DNA of 64,000 bases from Aurantimonas coralicida DSM 14790 (GCF_000421645.1 NZ_ATXK01000004.1:248001-312000), one strand, 5' to 3'; positions 8,991-21,711 are shown, counted from the first letter of the stretch. Notes: generated by a model from the sequence alone, not told the origin. Program-made: numbers and translations.

Positions 8991-9695
8991 GTGAATTTCG
9001 TCTCAATTGTCATGATCCCGGGCTTGTTGTGCACCGACGACCTGTATCGCGATCAGATCGCGGCTCTGGCCGGACATCCGATCCGGATTGCCGATACCAC
9101 GCGCGACGCGTCGGTCACCGCCATGGCCGAGCGGCTCCTTGCCGATGCACCCGACAGGTTCGCGCTCTGCGGTCTGTCCATGGGGGGCTATGTGGCGCTG
9201 GAGGTGCTGCGACTGGCGCCGGAGCGCGTGCTGGCTGCGGCGCTGATGGCGACGAGCCACCGCGCCGACACGCCCGAGCAGACCGCCATGCGCCACCAGC
9301 TCATCGCGACGGCACGGGAAGAGGGGATCGAGCCGGTCGCGCGTCTGCTCTGTGAGCGCCTCGTCGCGCCGGAGACGGCGAGTGCGACGCTCAGGGAGCG
9401 CATCGTTCAAATGGCCACGGCGATCGGTGTCGAGGGTTTCGTTCGCCAGCAGCAGGCGATCATCGACCGGCCGGACCAGAGCGACCGGCTTCCGACGATC
9501 CATGTTCCGGTGACGATCGTCGCCGGGGAGGCGGATGCGATCATCCCTCCGGAGCGTGCGCTCGAAATGGCCGCGGCGATCCCGGGCGCGTGGCTGGAGA
9601 TGCTGCCGGCGACCGGGCACATGGTGACGATGGAGCGGCCGGGCCGCACCAGCGAAATCCTGCGGCGCAGCCTCGCCGAGGCCGCCGCAGGCTGA
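8991..9695 (+). CDS. Alpha/beta hydrolase
   Basis: Probable soluble hydrolase or esterase (234 aa) of unknown substrate. It shows MIPGLLCTDDL near the N-terminus (oxyanion strand), a nucleophile elbow GLSMGGY with Ser63, and a late catalytic His210 in ATGHMVTMERP; the acidic residue probably lies in the GEADAIIPPE segment. The GTG at 8991 is preceded by AGGG with an eight-base spacer. ATGs at 8955 and 9012 are alternatives. It diverges from the helicase gene and converges on the secreted-protein gene that ends at 9705. Confidence 0.85.
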   Translation: MNFVSIVMIPGLLCTDDLYRDQIAALAGHPIRIADTTRDASVTAMAERLLADAPDRFALCGLSMGGYVALEVLRLAPERVLAAALMATSHRADTPEQTAMRHQLIATAREEGIEPVARLLCERLVAPETASATLRERIVQMATAIGVEGFVRQQQAIIDRPDQSDRLPTIHVPVTIVAGEADAIIPPERALEMAAAIPGAWLEMLPATGHMVTMERPGRTSEILRRSLAEAAAG

Positions 9696-9704
9696 GCAGT
9701 CGGC

Positions 9705-10295
9705 TCAGTTGGTCGCCGGGCCGAACATGTAGGGCTGGTCCGGGAAGAAGTGCAGCTCGTAGGTCTCGGCGATCTCGCCGTCCGAGGGCAGGAGATCGAA
9801 GAACAGCGACAGGCTGTTGGGCTCGGTCTCGCTGGGCTCGTCGGCGCGGTAGCCGACGACGGCGCCCTCGATCTGGTTGAGTTCCCGGATCTCGGTGCTG
9901 GAGCGCAGCGTCAGGTTGGTGCCGCTTCCTTCGAGCTGCTGGACGAAGAAATGATAGTCCGTCTCGTCGGCCGGGGACTGGACCATGATCGTGCGCCAGA
10001 CGCCCTGAACGTCGCCGTCCGACCACGGGCCGACGATCTGCACGTCCTCGATGAGCGGCGAGAGCGCTTCGGCAGCTGCCGCCGGATCGCCCGCGCCGCC
10101 GGCCGCCGGTGCAGCGGTCGCGGGTGCTGAGGGGGCGGCTTCATTCGTGGCAGCCGGGGAGGCGGGGGCCGCCTGTTCGGCAACCGGGGCCGCGGCAGGC
10201 GCAGCGTCGGTCGCCTGCGCCAGAGCCGCGTTCTGGACCATCATGAGGGCCGCCAGGCTGACGCCGGCGAAGGTGCTTGCGGAACGAATGACCAT
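9705..10295 (-). CDS. Secreted protein of unknown function
   Basis: 196-aa protein that I do not recognise. The N-terminus is a Sec signal peptide with probable cleavage after ALA in QNAALAQATD. It is followed by a roughly 50-residue Ala/Pro-rich linker (to about residue 75) and a C-terminal folded part with DVQGVWRTIMVQSP and a Leu/Phe-rich end. The composition suggests a periplasmic protein whose linker spans or tethers. It lies 50 bp downstream of parE on the same strand and might be read through from it. No enzymatic motif is visible. Confidence 0.75.
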   Translation of the reverse strand: MVIRSASTFAGVSLAALMMVQNAALAQATDAAPAAAPVAEQAAPASPAATNEAAPSAPATAAPAAGGAGDPAAAAEALSPLIEDVQIVGPWSDGDVQGVWRTIMVQSPADETDYHFFVQQLEGSGTNLTLRSSTEIRELNQIEGAVVGYRADEPSETEPNSLSLFFDLLPSDGEIAETYELHFFPDQPYMFGPATN

Positions 10296-10345
10296 CTTCG
10301 GACTCCCTGTGCCGGATCTGGTCGCTCTCTTACGGGGCGTGCCCG

Positions 10346-12370
10346 TCAGATGTCCAGATCCTCGACGAAGGCGGCGCGGTCCTGCAGGAAGCGGAAGCGC
10401 GCCTCGGGCTTGTTGCCCATCAGCGCATTGACCGCACCGGAGGTGCCGGCCTCAGGCGTTTCGTCCATGTGGACGCGCAGCAGCGTGCGCTTGCGCGGGT
10501 CCATGGTGGTTTCCTTGAGCTGCGCGGGCAGCATCTCGCCGAGACCCTTGAAGCGCGAGATCTCGACCTTGCCGCGGCCCTTGAAGTCGCGGGCGATCAG
10601 GCGTTCGCGGTCGGCGTCGTCGCGGGCATAGGCGGTCTTACCGCCCTGGGTCAGCTTGTAGAGCGGCGGCACCGCGAGGAAGAGGTGACCGCCGCGGATG
10701 AGCTCCGGCATCTCCTGGTAGAAGAAGGTGATCAGCAGCGAGGCGATATGGGCGCCGTCGACGTCGGCGTCGGTCATGATGATCACGCGCTCGTAGCGCA
10801 GATCCTCTTCGCGGTATTTCGACCGCGTGCCGCAGCCCAGCGCCTGGATGAGATCGGCGAGCTGCTGGTTGGCGCCGAACTTCTCGCGTCCCGCCGAGGC
10901 GACATTCAGGATCTTGCCGCGCAAAGGCAGGATCGCCTGCACCTTGCGGTCACGCGCCTGCTTGGCCGAGCCGCCAGCGGAATCGCCCTCGACGATGAAG
11001 ATCTCGGCATTGACCGAACCGCTCTGGGAGCAGTCGGCCAGCTTGCCCGGCAGGCGCAGCTTGCGCGTCGCGCTCTTGCGGCTAACTTCCTTTTCCTGGC
11101 GGCGGCGCAGCCGTTCGTCGGCGCGCTCGACGACCCAGTCGATCAGCCGCGCGGCGTCCTGCGGCGAGGAGGCGAGCCAGATGTCGAAGGAATCGCGCAT
11201 CGACTGCTCGACGATGCGTTGGGCCTCGGCCGTGGCCAGCCGGTCCTTAGTCTGGCCGACGAATTCCGGCTCGCGGATGAAGACCGACAGCATTGCCGAG
11301 GCCGTCAGCATGATGTCGTCGCCGGTGATGACGGCGGCGCGCTTGTTGCCGGACACCTCGGCGAAGGCCTTGAGGCCGCGCAGCAGCACCGAGCGCAGGC
11401 CGGCCTCGTGGGTGCCGCCCTCAGGCGTCGGGATGGTGTTGCAGTAGGAGCGGACGAAGCCGTCGTCGGCGGTCCAGCTCACCGCCCATTCGACCGCGCC
11501 GTGGCCGGAGACCTTCTCGGTGCGACCGGCGAAAATCTGCGAGGTAACGCGGCCCTGCTTGTCGAGCGTGCCGTCGAGATAGTCCTTCAGGCCGCCGGGG
11601 AAGTGGAAGGTGTCGCGGGACGGCACGCTGCCGTCGGCGGGCAGCAGCGACGGGTCGCAGGCCCAGCGGATCTCGACGCCGCCGAAGAGATAGGCCTTGG
11701 ACCGCGCCATCGCGAGCAGCCGTTCCGGACGGAAGCGGGCGCCGGCGCCGAAGATCTCCGGATCGGGCCGGAACCGGATCCGGGTGCCGCGGCGGTTCTG
11801 GACGTCGCCGATCTCTTCCAGCCCGGTCTGGGCGTGGCCGCGCGAATAGGTCTGGCGATAGAGCCTGCGGTTGCGGGCGACCTCGACCTCGAGCGTCTCG
11901 GACAGGGCGTTGACGACGGACACGCCGACGCCGTGCAGGCCGCCGGAGGTCTCGTAGACCTTGGAGTCGAACTTACCGCCGGCATGCAGCGTCGTCATGA
12001 TGACTTCGAGCGCCGACTTGTCGCGATATTTGGGGTGCGGATCGATGGGGATGCCGCGCCCGTTGTCGGCGACCGACAGGGTGCCGTCGGCTTCCAGCGC
12101 CACCTCGATGAAATTGGCATGCCCCGCGGTCGCCTCGTCCATCGAATTGTCGATGACCTCGGCGAACAGGTGATGCAGCGCCTTTTCGTCGGTGCCGCCG
12201 ATATACATGCCGGGACGACGACGGACCGGCTCGAGCCCTTCGAGGACCTCGATGTCCGCCGCGGTGTATTCGGCCGGTTCCTGGAGATTGGCTGCCGGGC
12301 GCGGCTTGGCGCTGGGCTTCGGCGCTCGCGGCTGGCGCGCGGCGTTGCCGGAAAACAGATCGTCGCTCAT
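10346..12370 (-). CDS. parE: DNA topoisomerase IV subunit B
   Basis: ATPase subunit of topoisomerase IV, which decatenates chromosomes with ParC. GHKL ATPase motifs are MYIGGTDEKALHH, EVIDNSMDEA and DNGRGIPID. The TOPRIM core is seen in VEGDSAGGSAKQARDR and ILPLRGKILNV, with the metal-binding DADVDGAHI. The C-terminus (RFLQDRAAFVEDLDI) is standard. ParE rather than GyrB is supported by length (674 aa) and the SDDLF N-terminus typical of alphaproteobacterial ParE. The ATG at 12370 is preferred over an upstream in-frame ATG at 12400 because a GGGAG lies between them. Confidence 0.93.
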   Translation of the reverse strand: MSDDLFSGNAARQPRAPKPSAKPRPAANLQEPAEYTAADIEVLEGLEPVRRRPGMYIGGTDEKALHHLFAEVIDNSMDEATAGHANFIEVALEADGTLSVADNGRGIPIDPHPKYRDKSALEVIMTTLHAGGKFDSKVYETSGGLHGVGVSVVNALSETLEVEVARNRRLYRQTYSRGHAQTGLEEIGDVQNRRGTRIRFRPDPEIFGAGARFRPERLLAMARSKAYLFGGVEIRWACDPSLLPADGSVPSRDTFHFPGGLKDYLDGTLDKQGRVTSQIFAGRTEKVSGHGAVEWAVSWTADDGFVRSYCNTIPTPEGGTHEAGLRSVLLRGLKAFAEVSGNKRAAVITGDDIMLTASAMLSVFIREPEFVGQTKDRLATAEAQRIVEQSMRDSFDIWLASSPQDAARLIDWVVERADERLRRRQEKEVSRKSATRKLRLPGKLADCSQSGSVNAEIFIVEGDSAGGSAKQARDRKVQAILPLRGKILNVASAGREKFGANQQLADLIQALGCGTRSKYREEDLRYERVIIMTDADVDGAHIASLLITFFYQEMPELIRGGHLFLAVPPLYKLTQGGKTAYARDDADRERLIARDFKGRGKVEISRFKGLGEMLPAQLKETTMDPRKRTLLRVHMDETPEAGTSGAVNALMGNKPEARFRFLQDRAAFVEDLDI

Positions 12371-12447
12371 CGCGCGGCGAACTCCCTGGCGGATCGCCAC
12401 ATGACGCGCGTCGTTGGGGTCGAGCGCTCGTAAACCATGCCGTGATG

Positions 12448-12475
12448 CCTATACTTTCACGAAATGTTCTTCAAG
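12448..12475 (-). promoter_or_regulatory. Possible parE promoter
   Basis: On the minus strand CTTGAA (12470-12475) and TATAGG (12448-12453) are separated by 16 bp, about 80 bp upstream of the parE ATG. The match to alphaproteobacterial sigma-70 elements is moderate. Confidence 0.3.
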
Positions 12476-12628
12476 CGCCCGGTCCTGCCGGGGGCAGGGA
12501 AAGCGCCGATTGTCGGATTTATCCACGGTTTCCGGCGCTGCGACCGGGACAGGTGAAATGTCCGCCGCCCGAACGGCTCCGGGGCAGCGTCTCCGGTGCC
12601 CCGCATGACCAGCGTATTCACTGCAACG

Positions 12629-12653
12629 AAAAGGGGGCGCCGATGGCACCCCC
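12629..12653 (-). terminator. Rho-independent terminator of glnBA
   Basis: On the minus strand GGGGGTGCC-ATC-GGCGCCCCC forms a nine-bp stem (one G-T pair) followed by TTTT. It sits 58 bp after the glnA stop. Confidence 0.85.
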
Positions 12654-12711
12654 TCCCGTTCGGTCCGTGAAGACCCGATGGTCGCCGCCGGCAGCCGGCG
12701 ACCGGTTCGGA

Positions 12712-14121
12712 TCAGACCGAGTAGTACATGTCGAACTCGACCGGATGCGGGGTCATCTCGAAACGCAGGACCTCGGCCATCTTCAGGTCGATGAAGGCGT
12801 CGATCTGGTCGTCGTCGAAGACGCCACCGGCCTTGAGGAAGTCGCGGTCGGTATCCAGCGCTTCCATCGCCTCGCGCAGCGAACGGCAGACCGTCGGGAT
12901 TTCCTTCAGCTCTTCCGGCGGCAGGTCGTACAGATCCTTGTCCATGGCCGAGCCCGGATGGATCTTGTTCTTGATGCCGTCGAGGCCGGCCATCAGCATC
13001 GCCGCGAAGGCGAGATACGGATTGGCGGTCGGATCGGGGAAACGGACCTCGACGCGCTTGGCCTTCGGCGACTGGCCGAACGGGATGCGGCAGGAGGCCG
13101 AGCGGTTGCGGGCCGAATAGGCCAGCAGCACCGGAGCCTCGTAGCCCGGGACCAGGCGCTTGAACGAGTTGGTCGACGGGTTGGTGAAGGCGTTCAGGGC
13201 CTTGGCGTGCTTGATGATGCCGCCGATGTAGAACAGCGCGCTCTCCGACAGACCGGCATATTCGTCGCCGGCGAAGGTCGGCTTGCCGTTCTTCCAGATC
13301 GACTGGTGGACGTGCATGCCCGAGCCGTTGTCGCCGAAGACCGGCTTCGGCATGAAGGTTGCGGTCTTGCCGTAGGCGTTCGCCACCTGGTGGATGACGT
13401 ATTTGTAGATCTGCATCTTGTCGGCGTTGCGGGTCAGCGTGTCGAACTTGATGCCAAGCTCGTGCTGGGCCGCGGCGACCTCATGGTGATGCTTCTCGAC
13501 CGCGACGCCCATCTCGGCCATGACGGTGAGCATTTCCGAGCGCATGTCCTGGCAGGAATCAATCGGGGGCAGCGGGAAGTAGCCGCCCTTGATGCGCGGA
13601 CGGTGGCCGAGATTGCCGGTCTCGTATTCGGCGTCGTCATTCGACGGCAGCTCGGTGGAGTCGAGCTTGAAGCCGGTGTTGTACGGGTCGGCCTTGTAGC
13701 GGACGTCGTCGAAGATGAAGAACTCGGCTTCCGGGCCGAAGAACGCCGTGTCGCCGGTGCCCGACTGGGTCAGATAGGCTTCGGCCTTCTTGGCGGTCGA
13801 GCGCGGGTCGCGGTTGTAGGCCTCGCCGGAGACCGGGTCGAGAATGTCGCAGACGATCGCCATGGTCGACTGGGCGAAGAACGGGTCCATGTAGGCCGTT
13901 TCGGGATCCGGCATGAGAACCATGTCGGACTCGTTGATCGCCTTCCAGCCGGCGATCGACGAACCGTCGAACATCGTGCCCTCGGAGAACAGGTCCTCGT
14001 CGACCAGGGTGACGTCCATGGTCACGTGCTGGGACTTGCCCTTGGGGTCGGTGAAGCGCAGGTCGACGAATTTCACGTCGTTGTCCTTGACCTGCTTCAG
14101 GATGTCGTTGGCGCTCGTCAT
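12712..14121 (-). CDS. glnA: Glutamine synthetase type I
   Basis: Cytoplasmic dodecameric enzyme that makes glutamine from glutamate, ammonia and ATP. The 469-aa length is exactly that of GSI. The first residues [20 protein letters not shown], the catalytic GSGMHVHQS and NRSASCRIP segments, and the adenylylation loop [14 protein letters not shown] with Tyr near 397 are all present, so it should be regulated by GlnE adenylylation. The ATG at 14121 was chosen because longer in-frame starts run into glnB. It lies 52 bp downstream of glnB and is probably transcribed with it from the sigma-54 promoter. Confidence 0.98.
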   Translation of the reverse strand: MTSANDILKQVKDNDVKFVDLRFTDPKGKSQHVTMDVTLVDEDLFSEGTMFDGSSIAGWKAINESDMVLMPDPETAYMDPFFAQSTMAIVCDILDPVSGEAYNRDPRSTAKKAEAYLTQSGTGDTAFFGPEAEFFIFDDVRYKADPYNTGFKLDSTELPSNDDAEYETGNLGHRPRIKGGYFPLPPIDSCQDMRSEMLTVMAEMGVAVEKHHHEVAAAQHELGIKFDTLTRNADKMQIYKYVIHQVANAYGKTATFMPKPVFGDNGSGMHVHQSIWKNGKPTFAGDEYAGLSESALFYIGGIIKHAKALNAFTNPSTNSFKRLVPGYEAPVLLAYSARNRSASCRIPFGQSPKAKRVEVRFPDPTANPYLAFAAMLMAGLDGIKNKIHPGSAMDKDLYDLPPEELKEIPTVCRSLREAMEALDTDRDFLKAGGVFDDDQIDAFIDLKMAEVLRFEMTPHPVEFDMYYSV

Positions 14122-14173
14122 GGCGGTCCTTCCTATTATCGAACTCTGAGACTGTGTGTGGGAAGCTGCTGGA

Positions 14174-14539
<366 letters not shown>

Positions 14540-14570
14540 TCACGGGCCGCCGGCCCGTCGAACCCGCTGT

Positions 14571-14588
14571 AGCAGGTCGCGTGCCAAA
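14571..14588 (-). promoter_or_regulatory. Sigma-54 type -24/-12 promoter for glnBA
   Basis: On the minus strand TTTGGCACG-CGAC-CTGCT matches the TGGCACG-N4-TTGCW consensus with one mismatch, and GG and GC are spaced by exactly ten bases. It lies about 60 bp upstream of glnB, which fits NtrC-dependent control under nitrogen limitation. I could not pick out a clear NtrC enhancer site upstream. Confidence 0.75.
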
Positions 14589-14803
14589 GACGACCTCCTA
14601 CGGTGAACGCTTCGAAATAGTCCACCGGGACGATCGGGAAAGCGGAAATTTCGGTTACCGGCGCCTTCCTGTCCTATGATCCACGGCGGATGGCCCCAGG
14701 AGCGCGGATTGCTCTGTGCTCGGAATGGCTACACGAGGGCATCCGCCATGTCACCCAGACTGCACATCCCGTGATCAGAATGTCCATTTATTAGGCACAC
14801 TCC

Positions 14804-16333
14804 ATGACGAAATTTGCTGCACATAATCTAGCGCTGCTCGACCCGGTGCAGATGGCCGAAGCTGACCGCCTGACGATTGCCGGGGGCATGGCCGGCATCG
14901 CATTGATGGAGCGGGCGGCGGCCGCGGTGGCGGGGGCCATCCGCCGGTCCTTCCCGAAGGCGCGGCGCATCGCGGTGCTGGCCGGTCCCGGCAACAATGG
15001 CGGCGATGCCTGGGCCGCCGCGCGGCTCTTGAGCGAGGCCGGCTGCGAGCCGACGGTCTACAGCCTCGTCGCGCCGGATACGCTCAACGGCGATGCGGCA
15101 CTGGCGGCCGCCGGCTATGGCGGCCCGTGGCAGGCGCTTGAGGCCTTTGCGCCGGACGGCGGTTTCGACCTCGTCGTCGACGGTCTGTTCGGCGCCGGGC
15201 TGGCGCGTCCCGTGGAGGGGGAAGCGGCGCGGGCCATCGCGGCAGTGAACGCCGCGAAGACACCGGTCGTCGCCATCGATCTGCCGTCCGGCATTTCCGG
15301 GGCGAGCGGCGAGCCGCTCGGCGTGGCGATCGAGGCGGATGTCACGGTGACGTTCTTCCGGCGAAAGCCGGGCCATCTGCTGGAGCCGGGCCGAAGCGCT
15401 TGTGGCCGGGTGGCGGTTGCCGACATCGGCATCTCCGACGCCGTCCTCGAGGCGATCGCGCCGCAGGTCTTCGCCAACGCGCCGGGCCTGTTCCGCAACC
15501 CGGTGACATCGCCGCGCGACGCCGGTCACAAATACGATCGCGGCCATGCCGTGGTGTTTTCCGGCGGCATGGCGCGGACCGGCGCAGCCCGGCTGGCCGC
15601 CATGGCGGTGCTGCGCGGCGGGGCAGGGCTCGTCACCGTCTATGCGCCGGGCTCGGCGCTGATGGCCCATGCCGCGCATCTGACCGCGGTCATGCTGGAG
15701 CGCTGCAACGACCCGGCGGATCTCGACGCACTCTTGAGCGATGCGCGCACCAACGCCTTCGTGCTCGGACCCGGTTTCGGGATCGGCGAGGATGCGCGCC
15801 GCTACGCCAGTGCGGTTCTCGCGGCGGGCCGTCGGCTGGTGCTCGATGCCGATGGAATCACGTCGTTCCAGGCCGAACCGGAGACGCTGTTCGCCGCGGC
15901 CGAGGCGGCGACAAGCGACGACGAGACGCCGCTCGTGCTGACGCCCCATGCCGGCGAGTTCAAGCGGCTGTTTCCCGGCCTTGCGAGCGACGAAAGCCTG
16001 TCGAAGCTGGAGCGGACGCGGAGTGCGGCCCGGCGCGCCGGTGCCGTTATCATCCTGAAGGGGCGCGATACGGTCATCGCCGCGCCGGACGGGCGCGCCG
16101 CGATCAATGCCAACGGCACGCCGTGGCTGGCGACCGCCGGCAGCGGCGACGTTCTGTCGGGGATCGTCGCCGCGCAACTGGCGCAGGGCGCGCCAAGCTT
16201 CGAGGCTGCCTGCGCCGGTGTCTGGATGCACGGCCGTGCCGCCGAACATTTCGGGCCCGGCCTGATCGCCGAGGATTTGGCGCCGATGCTGCCGCGGGTC
16301 CATGCCGAACTGGCGGCGGAACCGTCAGCCTGA
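14804..16333 (+). CDS. nnrDE: Bifunctional NAD(P)H-hydrate epimerase / ADP-dependent dehydratase
   Basis: Repairs hydrated NAD(P)H. The N-terminal YjeF_N epimerase domain (about residues 1-215) shows LAGPGNNGGDAWAAARLL and AIDLPSGISG. The C-terminal ribokinase-like dehydratase (about 230-505) shows VLGPGFG, LDADGI, LTPHAGEFKRLF and AGSGDVLSGIVAAQL. At 509 aa it is a full two-domain protein. The ATG at 14804 has only a weak AGG upstream. It is divergent from glnB and monocistronic as far as I can see, converging on the DUF72 gene. Confidence 0.94.
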   Translation: MTKFAAHNLALLDPVQMAEADRLTIAGGMAGIALMERAAAAVAGAIRRSFPKARRIAVLAGPGNNGGDAWAAARLLSEAGCEPTVYSLVAPDTLNGDAALAAAGYGGPWQALEAFAPDGGFDLVVDGLFGAGLARPVEGEAARAIAAVNAAKTPVVAIDLPSGISGASGEPLGVAIEADVTVTFFRRKPGHLLEPGRSACGRVAVADIGISDAVLEAIAPQVFANAPGLFRNPVTSPRDAGHKYDRGHAVVFSGGMARTGAARLAAMAVLRGGAGLVTVYAPGSALMAHAAHLTAVMLERCNDPADLDALLSDARTNAFVLGPGFGIGEDARRYASAVLAAGRRLVLDADGITSFQAEPETLFAAAEAATSDDETPLVLTPHAGEFKRLFPGLASDESLSKLERTRSAARRAGAVIILKGRDTVIAAPDGRAAINANGTPWLATAGSGDVLSGIVAAQLAQGAPSFEAACAGVWMHGRAAEHFGPGLIAEDLAPMLPRVHAELAAEPSA

Positions 16334-16387
16334 CGGACCGGAGCGCGCAGCGCGCATATCAACGAGAGTGGCGCAACTCGTGATGGT

Positions 16388-17194
16388 TCAGTCGTCCAGG
16401 CGCTCCTGCAGCGCCATCGCGGCCTGCGGTGCGCGGACTTTTCCCTCGCGGATGAAATAGACGAAGACGTCGCGTGGCGTCTCCGCCGCGACCGTCTCGG
16501 GATCGTGCCGCGGCAGGTCGGCGGGCTGGCCGCCCGATGCCCAGTGCCTGGCGCGCTCCGCCCAGGCATCGAGCGCGTCGGCCGGATAGCCGGTCGCGAT
16601 CCCGGCGTCGCCCTTCTGCAGCCGGGCATAGACGAAATCGGCGGTGACGTCGGCGATCTCGGGGTAGTTGGCGCTCTCGGCATAGACGATGGCGACGCCG
16701 GCCTCGCGGCACATCCGCACGGCCTGCGGGCAGGCAAAACTCTCGTGACGCAGTTCCACGACATTGCGCAGGGCAATGCCGCCGGCGCTGGCCGGCAGCA
16801 GTTTCAGGAAGGCGCCAAAATCGTCCGGGTCGAACTGCTTGGTGGCGGCCAGCTGCCACAGCAGCGGTCCCAGCTTGTCGCCGAGTTCGGCAATGCCGGA
16901 CTCCACGAAGCGCTGGATGGATTCGCCGCCCTCGGCCAGGACCTTGCGGTTCACCGCATAGCGCGGCGCCTTCAGCGAGAAGACGAAGCCCTCGGGCGCC
17001 TCGCTCGCCCATTTGGCGAAGGTCTCCGGCTTCTGGCTGCGGTAGAAGGTGCCATTGACCTCGATCGTCCGCAGCTTCGACGCGGCATATTCAAGCTGGC
17101 GCTTTTTCGGCAGGTCGTCCGGATAGAAGCTTCCTTCCCAGGGCTCGAAGGTCCAGCCGCCGATGCCCGTGCGGATCGTGCCGCGTCCTGCCAT
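16388..17194 (-). CDS. DUF72 domain protein
   Basis: 268-aa protein of the DUF72 (YecE-like) TIM-barrel family, which has no settled biochemical role. Recognisable features are the N-terminal GIGGWTFEPWEGSFYP, the EVNGTFYRSQKPETFAKW stretch, VELRHESF, and a late FVYFIREGK in place of the usual YVYFNN. The gene ends convergently with the NAD(P)HX repair gene and lies 26 bp or so from uvrA on the same strand, so it may be read through from uvrA. Confidence 0.88.
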   Translation of the reverse strand: MAGRGTIRTGIGGWTFEPWEGSFYPDDLPKKRQLEYAASKLRTIEVNGTFYRSQKPETFAKWASEAPEGFVFSLKAPRYAVNRKVLAEGGESIQRFVESGIAELGDKLGPLLWQLAATKQFDPDDFGAFLKLLPASAGGIALRNVVELRHESFACPQAVRMCREAGVAIVYAESANYPEIADVTADFVYARLQKGDAGIATGYPADALDAWAERARHWASGGQPADLPRHDPETVAAETPRDVFVYFIREGKVRAPQAAMALQERLDD

Positions 17195-17219
17195 GTCGGT
17201 CCCCTCTCAGCCGCGCTCG

Positions 17220-20102
<2,883 letters not shown>

Positions 20103-20210
20103 GACGCGAAATGCAGTCCTTGCGGGTGGGAAACGGACCCTACTTAGGTGCCGGACCGGACTCTTCCAAGGCGCGGTCCGAACCGTTCTGCTTGACTCCG
20201 GTCAGATGAT

Positions 20211-20225
20211 GTTCTTTTTTTGTTC
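20211..20225. promoter_or_regulatory. LexA (SOS) box between uvrA and ssb
   Basis: GTTC-TTTTTTT-GTTC matches exactly the alphaproteobacterial LexA direct-repeat operator GTTC-N7-GTTC. It sits 109 bp from the uvrA start and 149 bp from the ssb start, in the shared 271-bp promoter region. A TTGACT hexamer lies nearby at about 20192-20197. Confidence 0.8.
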
Positions 20226-20373
20226 CAGTCAAGGCCGGGCCGGCGCAATGGCGCCGCCCGAAGATCGCGGTTCAGCGGCGGCGGACAAGGCGGTGGACGA
20301 CGGGGCCGGGCTGCTTTCGTCCGGCGGCGCGGTCGGATAGGGTCGCGCCGATTTTCAGATTTGGAGTTTCGTC

Positions 20374-20901
20374 ATGGCAGGCAGTGTCAACAAGGTCATT
20401 CTGGTGGGCAATCTCGGGGCCGACCCCGAGATCCGTCGCCTGAATTCCGGCGACGCCGTCGTCAATCTGCGGATCGCGACCTCGGAATCCTGGCGCGACC
20501 GCCAGTCGGGCGAGCGTCGCGAGCGCACCGAATGGCACAACGTCGTGATCTTCAACGAGAACCTGGTGAAGGTCGCCGAGCAGTTCCTGAAGAAGGGCTC
20601 GAAGATCTATATCGAGGGTGCCCTGCAGACCCGCAGCTGGGAAGACCAGTCGGGCCAGAAGCGCTACACCACCGAGGTCGTGCTGCAGAAGTTCCGCGGC
20701 GAGCTGCAGATGCTCGATGGCCGCAACGAAGGCGGCGGCGGTGGTGGTGGTGCCGGCAGCGGCGGTGGCGGTTATGACCGCGGCGGCGGCGGCGGAGGCG
20801 GTGGCCGTATCGAGCAGGGCGGCGGTGGCGGCGGTGACCGTGGCTATGGCGGCGGCGGTGGCGGCTCGTCCCGTGACCTCGACGACGAAATCCCGTTCTG
20901 A
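20374..20901 (+). CDS. ssb: Single-stranded DNA-binding protein
   Basis: OB-fold protein that coats ssDNA during replication and repair. The first 115 or so residues form the fold ([43 protein letters not shown]). A glycine-rich linker of about 45 residues, almost all GGC/GGT codons, follows. The acidic tail DLDDEIPF is the conserved partner-binding tip. Its pairing with uvrA and the LexA box suggests SOS control of at least one promoter. The ATG at 20374 is preceded by GGAG. Confidence 0.97.
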   Translation: MAGSVNKVILVGNLGADPEIRRLNSGDAVVNLRIATSESWRDRQSGERRERTEWHNVVIFNENLVKVAEQFLKKGSKIYIEGALQTRSWEDQSGQKRYTTEVVLQKFRGELQMLDGRNEGGGGGGGAGSGGGGYDRGGGGGGGGRIEQGGGGGGDRGYGGGGGGSSRDLDDEIPF

Positions 20902-20923
20902 TCGCCAAGCCGATCGCAGAATA

Positions 20924-20958
20924 AAAGGGCATCCGGCGAAAGCCGGGTGCCCTTTCTC
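20924..20958 (+). terminator. ssb terminator
   Basis: AAAGGGCATCCGGC-GAAA-GCCGGGTGCCCTTT forms a 14-bp stem (one G-T) with a GAAA tetraloop, followed by CTCGTT. It lies 23 bp after the ssb stop. Confidence 0.85.
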
Positions 20959-21060
20959 GTTGTCAGGATGGTTCGGACGGCATGTGGCGACGGATTGTGG
21001 AGCGCTTCACCCGGCGTGCCCTGTCGGGGGCCATGGCGCCCTGCCGGCGTCGTGTCGCGG

Positions 21061-21711
21061 TCAGCTCAGGGCCGTCGCGCCTTGCTGGCTGGTGCGAATG
21101 AGTTCGGCGGCGCCGTCGGCGACGAACTGCACCGCGAGGGCGGCCAGGAGAACGCCAAGCAGCCGCGAGATCACCGCGCGCCCGGTGACGCCGAGAAATC
21201 GGTCGACCCGGTGGGCGAGGGCAAGGAAGGCGAAGCTGACGGTGAGCGCCGTGAAGATCACCCCGACCAGCGCCGCCTGACCACCGAGACTGGGCAGCGA
21301 GCCCGAGAGCAGGATCACCGCCGAGATGGCGCCCGGACCAGCGATCAGCGGGATCGCCATCGGGAAGGCGGCGACATCGGCGGCGTCGGGATCGTCCACG
21401 GCCTTGTTGGCGCTGCGCTGCTTGCGCTCATTGCGCTTCTCGAACACCAGCTCGAAGGCGATCCAGAACAAGAACAGGCCGCCCGCCACCCGGAAGGCGC
21501 CGAGCGTGATGCCGAGCGTGCGCAGGATGCCGAGGCCGAAAAGGGCGAAGATCGTCAGGATCGCGAAGGCGATCAGGCAGGCGCGCAGCGCGGTCCGCTG
21601 GCGCTCCTTCTCGTTCATCTCCGGCGTCAGGGCGAGGAACAGCGGCACCAGCCCGAGCGGGTCGATGATGACGAAGAGGGTGACGAACCCCGACAGGAGA
21701 AGATCGAACAT
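21061..21711 (-). CDS. MarC family integral membrane protein
   Basis: 216-aa inner-membrane protein of the MarC/UPF0056 family, with six predicted hydrophobic helices and no agreed function. Typical family segments are FVIIDPLGLVPLFLALTP near the N-terminus, GLGILRTLGITLGAFRVAGG, and the IPLIAGPGAIS motif in the middle. A short hydrophilic loop with KRNERKQRSANKAVDD separates the two halves. It is a single gene on the minus strand between ssb and gyrA, convergent with ssb. Confidence 0.9.
   Translation of the reverse strand: MFDLLLSGFVTLFVIIDPLGLVPLFLALTPEMNEKERQRTALRACLIAFAILTIFALFGLGILRTLGITLGAFRVAGGLFLFWIAFELVFEKRNERKQRSANKAVDDPDAADVAAFPMAIPLIAGPGAISAVILLSGSLPSLGGQAALVGVIFTALTVSFAFLALAHRVDRFLGVTGRAVISRLLGVLLAALAVQFVADGAAELIRTSQQGATALS

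Larger units (their letters stand above)
12371..12711. other. parE-glnA intergenic region
   Basis: This 341-bp stretch between the parE start and the glnA stop has no credible gene. Reading from the glnA side it holds a GC-rich inverted repeat at about 12682-12703, the strong glnA terminator at 12629-12653, and then a possible parE promoter at 12448-12475. Nothing else stands out. Confidence 0.6.

Noticed and set aside
14700-14790. TGCAC...GTGAT near 14761-14775 as a possible NtrC enhancer.
   Set aside because: The arms have the wrong spacing for TGCAC-N7-GTGCA and the second arm is mismatched.
20735-20870. Short tandem GGC/GGT repeats that might be a repeat array.
   Set aside because: They encode the glycine-rich linker of SSB in frame and are ordinary for this protein.
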